Source of the DNA: Planctomycetaceae bacterium
GTDB lineage: Bacteria; Planctomycetota; Planctomycetia; Planctomycetales; Planctomycetaceae
Assembly: GCA_041398785.1 (NCBI GenBank)
Contig: JAWKUA010000014.1
Location: forward strand, 143,600 to 207,599
Length of the DNA: 64,000 bases
Direction of reading: 5' to 3'
Shown here in pieces: positions 46,775 through 55,782 of the stretch. Numbering within the stretch: the stretch's first letter is position 1; every line of letters starts with the position of its first letter. The notes under the pieces are model-generated. The model did no database searches. It was given only the letters and a program-made list of their open reading frames with translations, and was not told the origin of the DNA. The position numbers and the translations under genes are program-made.

Positions 46775-47347
46775 ATGAGTGCTACGTCGACACGACCGAT
46801 TACGACCGCCGAGTTCGAGCGCATGATCGAACGGGGTGTTTTCGAAGAAGAGTCGGTGAACAGTCCTCGAATCGAACTGATCCATGGAGCGCTTCACGAG
46901 ATGCCCCCACCGAACCCGCCTCATGCATTCGTGGTTGACTGGTTGACGGAGTGGACCTTTCGCGTGACGAGCCGGGCGGAGATTAAGGTGCGGGTCCAGA
47001 ATCCACTCGGAGTTCCGAAACTTGACAGCTTGCCGATGCCGGACCTTGCATGGATGCGGAACATATCTTTCCGAGAACGCCACCCGCTGCCATCGGATGT
47101 CCTGCTGCTAATCGAAGTGGCTGATACGAGCCTGCAGAAAGACCTTGGCATCAAAGCCGAACTGTACGCCGAAGCGTCGATCGCGGACTACTGGGTCGTG
47201 GACATCAACGCGTCAACAATCCACGTCCACCGCGATCCGGTGGGGACGGAGTTCGCCACCAGGTTCAGCGCGACAGGTGGCGATCATCTCTCGCCGCTCG
47301 CGAAACCCGATGCACGGCTGTCCGTCGCGGACCTCTTTGCCACTTGA
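46775..47347 (+). CDS. Uma2 family (restriction-endonuclease-like) protein
   Basis: A 190-residue protein. The ATG at 46775 is chosen because GGAG (46763-46766) lies 8 bp ahead; a GTG at 46766 is also in frame. Uma2/DUF820 features are TTAEFERMIERGVF, RIELIHGALHEMPPPNPPHA, SLPMPDLAWM, LLLIEVADTSLQKDLGIKAE (catalytic-like E-x-K pattern) and LYAEASIADYWVVDI. These PD-(D/E)xK proteins are very abundant in planctomycetes and cyanobacteria; the cellular role is unknown. Confidence 0.85.
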   Translation: MSATSTRPITTAEFERMIERGVFEEESVNSPRIELIHGALHEMPPPNPPHAFVVDWLTEWTFRVTSRAEIKVRVQNPLGVPKLDSLPMPDLAWMRNISFRERHPLPSDVLLLIEVADTSLQKDLGIKAELYAEASIADYWVVDINASTIHVHRDPVGTEFATRFSATGGDHLSPLAKPDARLSVADLFAT

Positions 47348-48535
47348 AAAGCTGGTCAGAAGTTTGAAACCGGTGCATCCGGTGTTGAACCGTCATCCAG
47401 GTATCATCGGCATTCCTGTTGTGTGCCTCGAAGACGGTCAGGCCAGGGAACGATTCACACGTTCGCGGTGCCGGTCCACAGATACCAGTGGCACCGGAAG
47501 CCGCACACAACCAGGCGGTCGCCTCTTACGCTGTGCAACTCCAGGGGGATTCGCTGTGGCAAGGTTTACTTCCACCTCGTGTCGACAAGGACTTCTGGCA
47601 TTGACTCTCGGTGGTGCCACGGCAGCAACCGTAGTGTTGAAAATAGCCGCAAGCCTGATCTACATGACTGTGGACGCGAATGGTCACATCCCACGGGGCG
47701 GACGGCATCGACGAAACCCCGTTGAAAGGGAAATTGAGACGTTGAAAGCGGAAGTGGATGAAAACCACCAGAATCGATCGATGTGTTGGCAGGAATCCGC
47801 AGGGACTGCGTCAACACGTCACCGCGTTATGGTGAAAGTTGCATCGCTTCGGGTGACACAACAACACGTCAAAGTACGATTGAATGGAACCGACAGCAGT
47901 AGCACGCCAGATTTCGGCAAACACGTATCAGATTATCTGTCCATGCGGAGAACGACCAATTTAGAGCGAGCACAATTGGCGTGCACGACACGATGCCGAA
48001 ACTGCGATTGGTAACGTGTTTCCGTTAACATCCCGAAAGGACTGGGATGTTTTCAATCGTGTTGATCACCGTCGTCGCTCTACCTGTTCGTTGTGATGCT
48101 GGTCTGGTTGAACGGATCGACACCCAGTGATCGACTACCTGTCAATAGTCACGTCGACAAGGTCGCCGCTCAGACTAGGGAACCACGGCGAGAAGATGCC
48201 TGATCGTACAAGACCCGGAACCTGACACGGTGAGCGAGCCGCCGACCGGTGGACACGTTACCCGATTCGAGCTTCTACGTGGAATTCCGCTTCCGAATCG
48301 AGCATGTGGCCGGGTTTTCTGCGGGCAGGACAATGTGACCCTCGAACTCGAAAACGCGAAGATTACCGTCAACCAGAGAATTGTCCGTGGAAGATCGAGT
48401 ACGTCGAGAAGCGGAAGTTTGCAGACAAATAGAACAGTCGCTACGGGTCTGATATGTGACTGCATCATGGCACTTCAGCCGGCAGTGAGATAGCGATTCC
48501 GGTTGATTCTCACGCCGCCCGCGGCATGAAGTGAA
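47348..48535. other. 1.2-kb region of low gene content
   Basis: Between the Uma2 gene and the MBOAT-like gene. Apart from the tentative small membrane protein at 47556, open frames here are short and contradictory. The region around 48020-48230 is less GC-rich and contains no long frame. It could hold decayed genes; no repeat or RNA gene was recognised. Confidence 0.4.
47556..48014 (+). CDS. tentative small membrane-anchored protein
   Basis: A GTG start preceded by AGGGGGA at 6 bp would give 152 residues. The N-terminal hydrophobic stretch LALTLGGATAATVVLKIAAS could be a signal anchor. It is followed by a charged helical segment (VEREIETLKAEVDENHQNR) and a Ser/Thr/Cys-rich remainder. No family recognised. 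It may be chance. Confidence 0.3.
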   Translation: MARFTSTSCRQGLLALTLGGATAATVVLKIAASLIYMTVDANGHIPRGGRHRRNPVEREIETLKAEVDENHQNRSMCWQESAGTASTRHRVMVKVASLRVTQQHVKVRLNGTDSSSTPDFGKHVSDYLSMRRTTNLERAQLACTTRCRNCDW

Positions 48536-49522
48536 ATGACAGCCGTTAAGTCGACAGTCGCATCGCGGTTTGACCGGGAAGTCTTTTCAGGAAGGCAACC
48601 GGGCATGAGCAATGCATGCAAACTCGTCCGATTCGACTGCGGACAGCGTCTCGCCGGCAGTGACTCTGCTGCCGATCCCTTGATTATCGCGGCATTGATC
48701 GTGTGCGTCGCCAGCCGCCGGGAGTTTCCTGCGGCGTGGATCTTCATGTGGTCACTGGCGATCCTGATCTATGCACTGTGCAAACTGGCGACCTGGCAGT
48801 CTTCGCCGTCTCACGCTCCGTGGTGGAAACATGCCGGTTATCTACTGTTCTGGCCCGGCTCGATGCGGACAGGTTCCTTTCGGCGGAACTCACCACTCAC
48901 AAGGGCCAGCCGCGCGGGGATCATGTTGGCCACGGCAAGGATGCTTTCGGGGATCGCACTTTTCTGGCTGGTACCACGTCTGATTCCTGAAGCACCGGGT
49001 TTGATCCATGCGTGGTGCGGGATGGCGGGAACGGTACTGATACTGCACTTCGGCCTGTTCGACCTGCTGCTGCAGTTCTGGATGTCAATGGACGCTGGTG
49101 TACGGCCGCTGATGGATCATCCGCTGCGGGCGACGAGTGTCGCCGAGTTCTGGGGGCGTCGGTGGAACACGGCTTTTCGGGATCTTGCGAATCAGTTTCT
49201 GTTTCGTCGGCTGAGCCGGACTTTGGCGCCGACGTTTGCGCTGGCAGCTGTGTTTCTATTCAGCGGTGTCGTTCACGATCTGGTGATATCCATCCCCGCC
49301 GAAGGCGGCTATGGACTGCCGACTCTGTACTTTGCGATCCAGTCCCTGGCAATGCTTGCGGAACGGTCACGGCCGGGTCGCCGTCTGGGGCTGATGTCCG
49401 GCTGGAAGGGCTGGTTGTTTACGGCAGCCGTGCTGCTGATTCCTGTTCCGCTGCTGCTTCACGAAGCGTTTCGGAACAACGTTGTGCTGCCGATGATGTC
49501 GGATCTGGGAGCGTTGCGATGA
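48536..49522 (+). CDS. MBOAT / wax-synthase-like membrane O-acyltransferase
   Basis: A 328-residue integral membrane protein with about eight hydrophobic helices. The wax-synthase-like MBOAT core is visible: RATSVAEFWGRRWNTAFRDL (FWxxRWN, about 195-215) and the putative catalytic histidine in AVFLFSGVVHDLVISI (about residue 254). The N-terminal 28 residues before MSNACKLVRF are weakly supported, so the start could be 48605. It overlaps the next gene by 4 bp. The acyl acceptor is unknown. Confidence 0.72.
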   Translation: MTAVKSTVASRFDREVFSGRQPGMSNACKLVRFDCGQRLAGSDSAADPLIIAALIVCVASRREFPAAWIFMWSLAILIYALCKLATWQSSPSHAPWWKHAGYLLFWPGSMRTGSFRRNSPLTRASRAGIMLATARMLSGIALFWLVPRLIPEAPGLIHAWCGMAGTVLILHFGLFDLLLQFWMSMDAGVRPLMDHPLRATSVAEFWGRRWNTAFRDLANQFLFRRLSRTLAPTFALAAVFLFSGVVHDLVISIPAEGGYGLPTLYFAIQSLAMLAERSRPGRRLGLMSGWKGWLFTAAVLLIPVPLLLHEAFRNNVVLPMMSDLGALR

Positions 49523-49923
49523 CCAGCCCTACAGCCGGATATTTCGTGGTTCTCGGTGCGCTGCAGTTCTGCATCCTGTTCGCGTCGGCGATTGTTCCAT
49601 TTCAGCTCGACTGGAAAAACCAGCTCGCTCAACTGCCAAGACTGCTCAGACAACTGTTCTGGGTCTACGGTGCCTATGTCGTGCTCGCGATCGTGTCGCT
49701 GGCGGCGATCTGCGTTGCCGCGGCGGATGAACTGGCAGCCGGTGGCCGACTGGCAACGTGTTTCTGCATCTACGGCGCAGCGTTCTGGGGAATCCGGCTT
49801 TCACTGCAGCCGGTTCTGAACGCGAAACCCCATCTGACGAACCTGGCGCTGCGGATTGGTTATCAATCGCTGACCGTCGTCTTTGCGACCGTGACAGCGA
49901 TGTACCTGGCAGCGCTGCTGTAG
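49519..49923 (+). CDS. small membrane protein coupled to the acyltransferase
   Basis: A 134-residue protein with four predicted transmembrane helices (about 8-27, 45-67, 80-97, 112-132). It begins at an ATG overlapping the acyltransferase stop. WKNQLAQLPRLLRQLFWVYG is the cytosolic loop. No named family. The overlap suggests a partner or accessory subunit of the acyltransferase. Confidence 0.68.
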   Translation: MTSPTAGYFVVLGALQFCILFASAIVPFQLDWKNQLAQLPRLLRQLFWVYGAYVVLAIVSLAAICVAAADELAAGGRLATCFCIYGAAFWGIRLSLQPVLNAKPHLTNLALRIGYQSLTVVFATVTAMYLAALL

Positions 49924-49925
49924 GC

Positions 49926-50393
49926 TCACGCTTCGTCGGCGGCCCAAGACCATTCGGCGAGTGTTGAGGTGTGGTCGCAGATTTCTTCCGGCTTGAAGTA
50001 GATGCCGATTTCGCGTTTGGCGCTGGCGACGCTGTCGCTGCCGTGGATTAGGTTCATCTGCCGGCTGGCTCCGTAGTCGCCGCGGATCGTGCCCGGGGCC
50101 GATTCGCGACCGTTCGTTTTGCCCATCAGCGTTCTCATTACGGACACGGCTTCCGGCCCCTGAATTATCATCGCTACGACCGGACCGGACGTGATGAAGC
50201 TTTCCAGATCCGGATAGAACGGCTTGGCTGCGTGTTCGGCGTAGTGTTCACGGCTGATTTCCGGCGTCACTTTCAGCATCTTCATCGCGATGATGCTGAG
50301 CCCTTTGTTTTCGATCCGGGAAACGATCGTGCCGATTAGTCGGCGCTGGACACCGTCGGGTTTGACAAGAATCAGTGTGCGTTCAGTTGGCAT
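49926..50393 (-). CDS. ndk: nucleoside diphosphate kinase
   Basis: A 155-residue enzyme equalising NTP/NDP pools. KPDGVQRRLIG and TIRGDYGASRQMNLIHGSDS carry the active-site histidine H117; SAKREIGIYF completes the C-terminal block. It is somewhat longer than the 140-residue norm because of a C-terminal DHTSTLAEWSWAADEA tail. It lies 46 bp downstream of carA on the same strand. Confidence 0.95.
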   Translation of the reverse strand: MPTERTLILVKPDGVQRRLIGTIVSRIENKGLSIIAMKMLKVTPEISREHYAEHAAKPFYPDLESFITSGPVVAMIIQGPEAVSVMRTLMGKTNGRESAPGTIRGDYGASRQMNLIHGSDSVASAKREIGIYFKPEEICDHTSTLAEWSWAADEA

Positions 50394-50439
50394 GTTTCAG
50401 TGTTCGGTTTTCAGTGTTCGGATTTGAGATCTCAGATTG

Positions 50440-51579
50440 TCAGACGCGAACGGCGTTCATCAGGTCGACGAATTCGCGGAACAGGTAATGGCTGTCGTGC
50501 GGGCCGGCGGAGGCTTCGGGGTGGTACTGCACTCCGAAAGCCGGGTGATTTTTGTGACGGATGCCTTCGACGGTTTCGTCATTCAGGTTGATATGAGTGA
50601 CTTCGACGTCGTCGGGAAGGGATTCCGCATCGAGAGCAAACCCGTGGTTCTGCGACGTGATTTCGACTCTTCCGGTCGCCTTGTTCAGCACTGGCTGATT
50701 GGCACCCCGATGACCGAATCGCAGCTTGAAAGTACGACCTCCGCAGGCCAGTCCGAGCAACTGCAGCCCCAGACAGATTCCGAAGATGGGCTTCTCGCCC
50801 AGCAGTTCGCGAATCGTGGCGATGGCGTAGTCCAGAGGCTCGGGGTCGCCCGGACCGTTGGACAGGAAAACTCCGTCGGGGTCCAAAGCCCGGATTTCAT
50901 CGGCTGTGGAACTCCCCGGCACAACGGTCACTCGGCAGCCATAGTCTTTCAGCCAGCGTGGGATGTTCCACTTCATGCCGTAGTCGATCGCGACCACATG
51001 GCGAGCGTCTGCGCCGTCTTCCTGTCTGCTGAAATCAGCCGGGCGGCCCAGACTATCCAGCGGATCATCCCAACCGGCAGACTCATGCGGCATCACGTCG
51101 CGGACAAGATCGATGCCCACCAGGCCGGGTCCGTCCTGCGCTTTCCTGACCAGCGAACTGTCATCGAGATCCGTTGTGGAAATGATTCCCTTCATCGCGC
51201 CGTGAATGCGAATCTGCCTCACCAGCGCCCGTGTGTCGATCCCCTGCAGGCCGATCACGCCGTGCCGCTTCAGATAGCTGTCGAGTGATTCCGTCGACCG
51301 GTAGTTGCTGGGGACGTCGCACAGCTCCTTGACAATGAAGCCTCGCAGAAACAGGCCGCGGCTTTCGACATCCTCTTCGTTGACTCCGTAATTGCCGATC
51401 AGCGGATATGTCATCGTCACAATTTGGCCGTTGTACGAAGGGTCCGTCAGGATTTCCTGGTAACCCGTCATACTGGTATTGAACACGACTTCGCCGTGAA
51501 CTTCGCCTTCCGCGCCAAATCCAATACCGTGGAAAACCGAGCCGTTTGCCAGTGCCAGCTTCGCCGCACGAGCCGCCAT
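50440..51579 (-). CDS. carA: carbamoyl-phosphate synthase small subunit
   Basis: A 379-residue glutamine amidotransferase subunit supplying ammonia for arginine and pyrimidine synthesis. The N-terminal CPSase domain is present (GEVVFNTSMTGYQEILTDPS). The class I GATase domain has nucleophile C269 in PIFGICLGLQLLG and the His/Glu pair H353/E355 in QYHPEASAGP. No carB is adjacent, so the large subunit must be encoded elsewhere. Probably co-transcribed with ndk. Confidence 0.95.
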   Translation of the reverse strand: MAARAAKLALANGSVFHGIGFGAEGEVHGEVVFNTSMTGYQEILTDPSYNGQIVTMTYPLIGNYGVNEEDVESRGLFLRGFIVKELCDVPSNYRSTESLDSYLKRHGVIGLQGIDTRALVRQIRIHGAMKGIISTTDLDDSSLVRKAQDGPGLVGIDLVRDVMPHESAGWDDPLDSLGRPADFSRQEDGADARHVVAIDYGMKWNIPRWLKDYGCRVTVVPGSSTADEIRALDPDGVFLSNGPGDPEPLDYAIATIRELLGEKPIFGICLGLQLLGLACGGRTFKLRFGHRGANQPVLNKATGRVEITSQNHGFALDAESLPDDVEVTHINLNDETVEGIRHKNHPAFGVQYHPEASAGPHDSHYLFREFVDLMNAVRV

Positions 51580-51765
51580 GATTCACCTCGCTGGGGAGTC
51601 ATTTTCGTCACAGGATCGCGACGAGATTCCGAGGCGGAGTTCTAGCAGACACGCAACGTGTTTCGAAGCATGGTCATCGCTGCGATGGCGGATTCCGGGA
51701 AATGCGATCTGCCGCGATTCCCGCGAACCTGCGCGAAGGTTGTTGTTTGTGCTAAGTTCCCGCAG

Positions 51766-52524
51766 ATGTCGTTCGCATCGCTTCACGAAAAACGAATCGT
51801 CGTCACCGGCTCGTCCAGCGGAATCGGCCGGGCTATCGCCGTGGAATGCGCCGCGGCGGGATCGGATATCGTGATCAGTTGCCGAGCGTCTCGCCCCAAA
51901 GCGGAGATCGTTGCCGATGAAATTCGCAGGGCAGGCCGAAAAGCGGATGTTCTGGTCGCTGACATCGCTGATGACAATTCTCGGTCGGAGTTCGTGTCAC
52001 GGTGCTTCGAAACGGGGCGAGTCGACGCGGTCGTCAACAATGCCGGAGCGGATCTGCTGACGGGAGCACTCCGCGACGCGCCGTTTTCGGTCAAGCTCAA
52101 GACGCTGCTGGACGTGGATGTCTGCGGCACCGTCGAGCTGTCGCGGGCATTCGGCCAGAGGTTCCTCAAACAGGGACACGGCAGCATTCTGACGATCGGG
52201 TGGGATCAGTCTGATCGCGGCATGGAAGGCGACAGCGGCGAACTGTTTTCCACCGCCAAAATCGCGATCATGGGATTCACGCGATCGCTGTCACTGAGTC
52301 TGGCTCCAACCGTGCGAGTCAACTGCATTGCTCCCGGCTGGATCAAAACCGACTGGGGCGAATCCGCCAGCGATTACTGGCAACAGCGAGTCCTGAACGA
52401 AACTCCGCTGAAACGCTGGGGTCTGCCGCAGGACGTCGCGGCGATGGCTCGCTTCCTGCTCAGCGACGAAGCGTCGTACATCACCGGCCAGGTGCTCAAC
52501 GTCAACGGCGGGGCCGTGCGGTGA
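51766..52524 (+). CDS. short-chain dehydrogenase/reductase with altered active site
   Basis: A 252-residue Rossmann protein. The ATG at 51766 follows the in-frame but implausible upstream extension. The NADP-binding TGSSSGIG motif is at about residues 13-20 and NNAGADLLTG near 88. Where FabG-like enzymes have YxxxK, this has FSTAK (ELFSTAKIAIMGFTRSL), so the catalytic Tyr is replaced by Phe while Lys is kept. The rest (PGWIKTDW, VNGGAV end) is regular. Activity as a reductase is doubtful; similar FxxxK SDRs occur in planctomycetes, so it may be a separate clade. Confidence 0.8.
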   Translation: MSFASLHEKRIVVTGSSSGIGRAIAVECAAAGSDIVISCRASRPKAEIVADEIRRAGRKADVLVADIADDNSRSEFVSRCFETGRVDAVVNNAGADLLTGALRDAPFSVKLKTLLDVDVCGTVELSRAFGQRFLKQGHGSILTIGWDQSDRGMEGDSGELFSTAKIAIMGFTRSLSLSLAPTVRVNCIAPGWIKTDWGESASDYWQQRVLNETPLKRWGLPQDVAAMARFLLSDEASYITGQVLNVNGGAVR

Positions 52525-52676
52525 GTCTCGTCGACGATCTGGCACAGTTCATCGAAGACCGATCTCTCGTCGTCGCCGTGGCATCCGCCGTAGAGCAGGC
52601 CCGGACAGCTCCCGAAGAAGCACTGATCTTCGTCCGACCATTCCACAGTCTTCACATGCCGCGTGGCGGGGTGCAT
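52525..52676 (-). pseudogene. HicB-like antitoxin fragment
   Basis: Read on the minus strand from an ATG at 52676, it gives MHPATRHVKTVEWSDEDQCF, then FGSCPGLLYGGCHGDDERSV and FDELCQIVDET, the N-terminal HicB domain. The expected C-terminal ribbon-helix-helix/HTH portion is missing: after about 50 residues the frame runs into antisense of the SDR gene's 3' end. There is no HicA-like gene beside it. It is probably a decayed orphan antitoxin. Confidence 0.55.
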
Positions 52677-52772
52677 GACCGGGATTCCGATATGAATGCA
52701 GCTTCGAGTTTAAGCGCGAGCCCTGGCGATCGCTCGGCTTCCTTTTCAGACAAAGTTCTCGCGGTGCCTTCC

Positions 52773-52831
52773 GTACGACGGGACTCCGATCCCGTCGGTG
52801 AAATTTCGACGGGATCGGAGTCCCGCCGTAC
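52773..52831. repeat. near-perfect 24-bp inverted repeat
   Basis: Arms at 52773-52796 and 52808-52831 match at 23 of 24 positions (core GGGACTCCGATCCCGTC). The 11-bp AT-rich spacer is GGTGAAATTTC. A strong hairpin upstream of the DHPS-like gene, different in sequence from the other two palindrome families. Confidence 0.85.
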
Positions 52832-52959
52832 AGGATGTTCGCAAGCTGTGCCGGTTGAGACTTCCACGAGCGTGTCGCTCCTGTGGGGGTCGCGGCTACA
52901 CGTGGCGGGTGACAGCGACGGCATGATCCCGACCAGCCGGTCGCTATACTTCCGCCACG

Positions 52960-54378
52960 ATGTCAACTTCTTCAATCCCCGATTCCGAATCCTCGATCCT
53001 GTTCGTCACCGGCCGACTTGCTGAAGCCAGCCTTCGCGAGACGGTGGCACTGTTGTCGTCGAAGCTCGGGTTTCGGTACGAAATCGCCGTGCCCGGAGTT
53101 CAGGTCGCCGCGCTGCTGCATGTGGACCTGCTGCTGAAGCGTCTGCAGGTCCCCGCGTCCGTCAATCGCGTCATTCTGCCGGGATGGTGCCAGGGTGATC
53201 TGAAATTGCTGGAAGCCCATTTCCAGACCCCGTTTGAACTCGGCCCCCGGGATCTTCGCGATCTGCCGCAGCATTTCGGACTGGGAAGACGCGCCGACGT
53301 ATCGCTTGACGGATACTCCATCGAAATCATCGCCGAGATCAATCACGCCACGCGAATGCCGCTGGAGGCCGTTGTGGCAGAAGCAAAGGCGATGGCGGCG
53401 GCCGGTGCGGACGTTATCGATATCGGTTGTGTTCCCGGCGAATCCTCCTGCCGCGTCGGCGAAATCGTCGCCGCTCTGCGACACGAGAAGCTGCGTGTCT
53501 CCATTGACAGCTTCGACCGCAGCGAAGTCACGCAGGCGGTTGAAGCCGGGGCGGAGCTGATTCTCAGTTGCAACCGATCAAACGTCGACTGGATCACGAC
53601 GCTCGAGGCGGAAGTTGTGGCGATCCCTGACATGCCGAATGATCTCAGATCGCTGGATGACCTGATCGAGCGGCTGGAGGCCCGGGGCACGGAGTTCCGA
53701 GTCGACCCGATCATTGAACCAATCGGCATGGGGTTTACGCGGTCGCTGCGGCGGTACATGGAAGTTCGCGAACGGTACCCGGACGCAGCGATGATGATGG
53801 GCGTGGGCAATGTCACGGAATTGACCGAAGTCGATTCCGCCGGTGTCAATATGCTGCTGGCGGCTGTGTGTGAGGAACTGGGGATTCAAAGTGTCCTGAC
53901 GACTCAGGTCATCAACTGGTGCCGTTCGACGGTTTCGGAACTGAACGCCGCTCGGCGGCTGGTTCACTACGCCGTCACGAATCAGGTGATTCCGAAGCAT
54001 CTGGATTCGTCGCTTGTCATGCTGCGGGACTCGCGACTGAAGGAATTGTCGCCAACCGCGATCGAATCGCTGGCCCGGTCGGTCACCGATTCGCACTTTC
54101 GGATCTTCGCGGAGCAGGGCGGGCTGCATCTGATAAACCGGCACGGACACTGGCACGGAGAAAGTCCTTCCGCGATATTCGAAGCGGCACTGAATCACGA
54201 CGCCAACAGCATCGACGCCAGTCACGCGTTTTATCTCGGTTACGAGCTGGCTCGTGCGGAGATTGCCCGGCATCTGGGAAAAAACTACACGCAGGATGAG
54301 TCGATGACGTGGGGACTGCCGGGTCCGCTGGCCGCATCGGCAGCGGTGTCGCATCATCGAAGTGGCGAAACGCAATAA
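52960..54378 (+). CDS. DUF6513 / dihydropteroate-synthase-like protein
   Basis: A 472-residue protein. The N-terminal about 125 residues form a separate domain (LFVTGRLAEASLRETVALLS). A pterin-binding TIM-barrel follows: EIIAEINHATRMPLEAVVAE, AGADVIDIGCVPGESSCRVG, VSIDSFDRSEVTQAVEAGAE and DPIIEPIGMGFTRSLRRYME. This combination is the archaeal-type DHPS relative found with tetrahydromethanopterin C1 genes. It is 3 bp ahead of pabB, which makes p-aminobenzoate, also a precursor of that cofactor. The exact reaction is inferred. Confidence 0.8.
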   Translation: MSTSSIPDSESSILFVTGRLAEASLRETVALLSSKLGFRYEIAVPGVQVAALLHVDLLLKRLQVPASVNRVILPGWCQGDLKLLEAHFQTPFELGPRDLRDLPQHFGLGRRADVSLDGYSIEIIAEINHATRMPLEAVVAEAKAMAAAGADVIDIGCVPGESSCRVGEIVAALRHEKLRVSIDSFDRSEVTQAVEAGAELILSCNRSNVDWITTLEAEVVAIPDMPNDLRSLDDLIERLEARGTEFRVDPIIEPIGMGFTRSLRRYMEVRERYPDAAMMMGVGNVTELTEVDSAGVNMLLAAVCEELGIQSVLTTQVINWCRSTVSELNAARRLVHYAVTNQVIPKHLDSSLVMLRDSRLKELSPTAIESLARSVTDSHFRIFAEQGGLHLINRHGHWHGESPSAIFEAALNHDANSIDASHAFYLGYELARAEIARHLGKNYTQDESMTWGLPGPLAASAAVSHHRSGETQ

Positions 54379-54381
54379 GAC

Positions 54382-55782
54382 GTGTCACCCAACGCGCACA
54401 TACAGGAACTTGATTCCGGTCTCGGCGTCATTGACGTCCTGCGGCGTTTCGCCGGGGAAGACTTTCTGGTGCTGCTGGACAGTGCAGCCAGGATTCGGGC
54501 GCGAGACTCGCGGTATACATTCCTGACAGCCGATCCGATCGAAACCGCCGAAATCGATCGCTGCAGCTACGGCGACGATCCGTTCGCGATCCCGACACAA
54601 TGGCAGACGCGACTTTCCAGGAAACTTCCGGCAACGGCTCCGCCATTCTGTGGTGGAATCGCCGGTCTGATCTCCTATGAAGTCGGGCACGCCTTCGAAC
54701 GGCTTCCCCGCGCGCAGCGCGATGACCTGCACACGCCGGTGATCGCAGCCGGATTGTTCGACTGGGCGATCGTGTGGGACCACATCGAAAAGTCCGTGCG
54801 GCTGTGGGTGCTGGCCGTCGACGACGACCGGACGGCGGTGAACCGGCGAGTCGAATGGGTGCTGACAAAGCTGAACACCCCTGCACCTGAGCCGAGCGAA
54901 CGGCACAAAGGCGATACCGGCTCAGTTCTCCTGGACGGGCATGAACTAGAACTTCGCTGTGATGTGCGGTCCAACTTTTCGCGTGACCGGTACCTGAAGG
55001 CCGTCAAGGAAGTCATTGAGTACATTCGCGCGGGTGACATCTTTCAGGCGAATTTGTCTCAGCAACTGACGGCCGAATGGAAGGGTTCGGCCGTTGACCT
55101 GTATCGCGGCGTTCGTCGTCAGAATCCCGCACCGTTCTGCGGGCTGTTGCAGCGTGGAAACTTCGCCGTTGTGAGTGCGTCGCCGGAACGGTTTCTCAGA
55201 GTGTCGCAGGGGCGGTTCGTCGAGACCAGGCCGATCAAGGGAACGCGCCGCCGTCAGCGGTCGCCGATCGCCAATCTGTTCACGTCCGACGCCCTCGTCG
55301 CCAGCGAAAAGGATCGCGCGGAGAACGTGATGATTGTCGATCTGCTGCGGAACGACCTGTCCCGAGTCTGTCGGCCGGGGAGTGTGCGCGTTACGGGGCT
55401 TTGTGAAATTGAGATGTTTGAGACTGTTCAGCACCTGGTATCGACGGTCGTAGGGGAAATTGCGACGGGCAAAAACGTGTGGGATCTGCTGGCCGCGTGC
55501 GTTCCAGGCGGATCGATCACCGGAGCCCCAAAGATCCGCGCGATGGAAATCATCACGGAACTTGAACAAACCGCGCGCGGCGCCTATTGCGGCAACCTGT
55601 TCTACTGCGGACCGCAGGCAGACTTCGACAGCAGCATCCTGATCCGCACGTTCACATTGAAAAACGGAGTTCTGCAGTTTCCCGTCGGCGGCGGCATCGT
55701 AGCGGACTCGCATCCGGCGGATGAATATGAGGAGACACTTCATAAGGCGTCCGGCATGCTGCGGGTGCTCGACAAAAGCTGA
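54382..55782 (+). CDS. pabB: aminodeoxychorismate synthase component I
   Basis: A 466-residue chorismate-utilising enzyme. The start is GTG, three bases after the DHPS-like gene stop. The C-terminal catalytic domain contains FQANLSQQLTAEW, VVSASPERFLRV, ETRPIKGTRRR, VDLLRNDLSRVCRPGSVRVT and VPGGSITGAPKIRAMEIITE. The Lys of PIKGT (Ala in anthranilate synthase TrpE) supports PabB over TrpE. No glutamine amidotransferase (pabA) is adjacent. With the DHPS-like gene it forms a p-aminobenzoate/pterin unit. Confidence 0.9.
   Translation: MSPNAHIQELDSGLGVIDVLRRFAGEDFLVLLDSAARIRARDSRYTFLTADPIETAEIDRCSYGDDPFAIPTQWQTRLSRKLPATAPPFCGGIAGLISYEVGHAFERLPRAQRDDLHTPVIAAGLFDWAIVWDHIEKSVRLWVLAVDDDRTAVNRRVEWVLTKLNTPAPEPSERHKGDTGSVLLDGHELELRCDVRSNFSRDRYLKAVKEVIEYIRAGDIFQANLSQQLTAEWKGSAVDLYRGVRRQNPAPFCGLLQRGNFAVVSASPERFLRVSQGRFVETRPIKGTRRRQRSPIANLFTSDALVASEKDRAENVMIVDLLRNDLSRVCRPGSVRVTGLCEIEMFETVQHLVSTVVGEIATGKNVWDLLAACVPGGSITGAPKIRAMEIITELEQTARGAYCGNLFYCGPQADFDSSILIRTFTLKNGVLQFPVGGGIVADSHPADEYEETLHKASGMLRVLDKS

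Larger units (their letters stand above)
52525..52959. other. 435-bp intergenic region with HicB remnant and palindrome
   Basis: Contains the minus-strand HicB-like fragment and the 52773-52831 inverted repeat, both listed separately. No complete plus-strand gene was recognised. Confidence 0.5.

Noticed and set aside
47145..47555. In-frame upstream part of the 289-codon plus-strand frame
   Set aside because: Overlaps the Uma2 gene in another frame; only the part after the GTG at 47556 has any initiation signal.
48230..48493. 87-codon plus-strand frame
   Set aside because: No ribosome site, no domain, ordinary chance length for GC-rich DNA.
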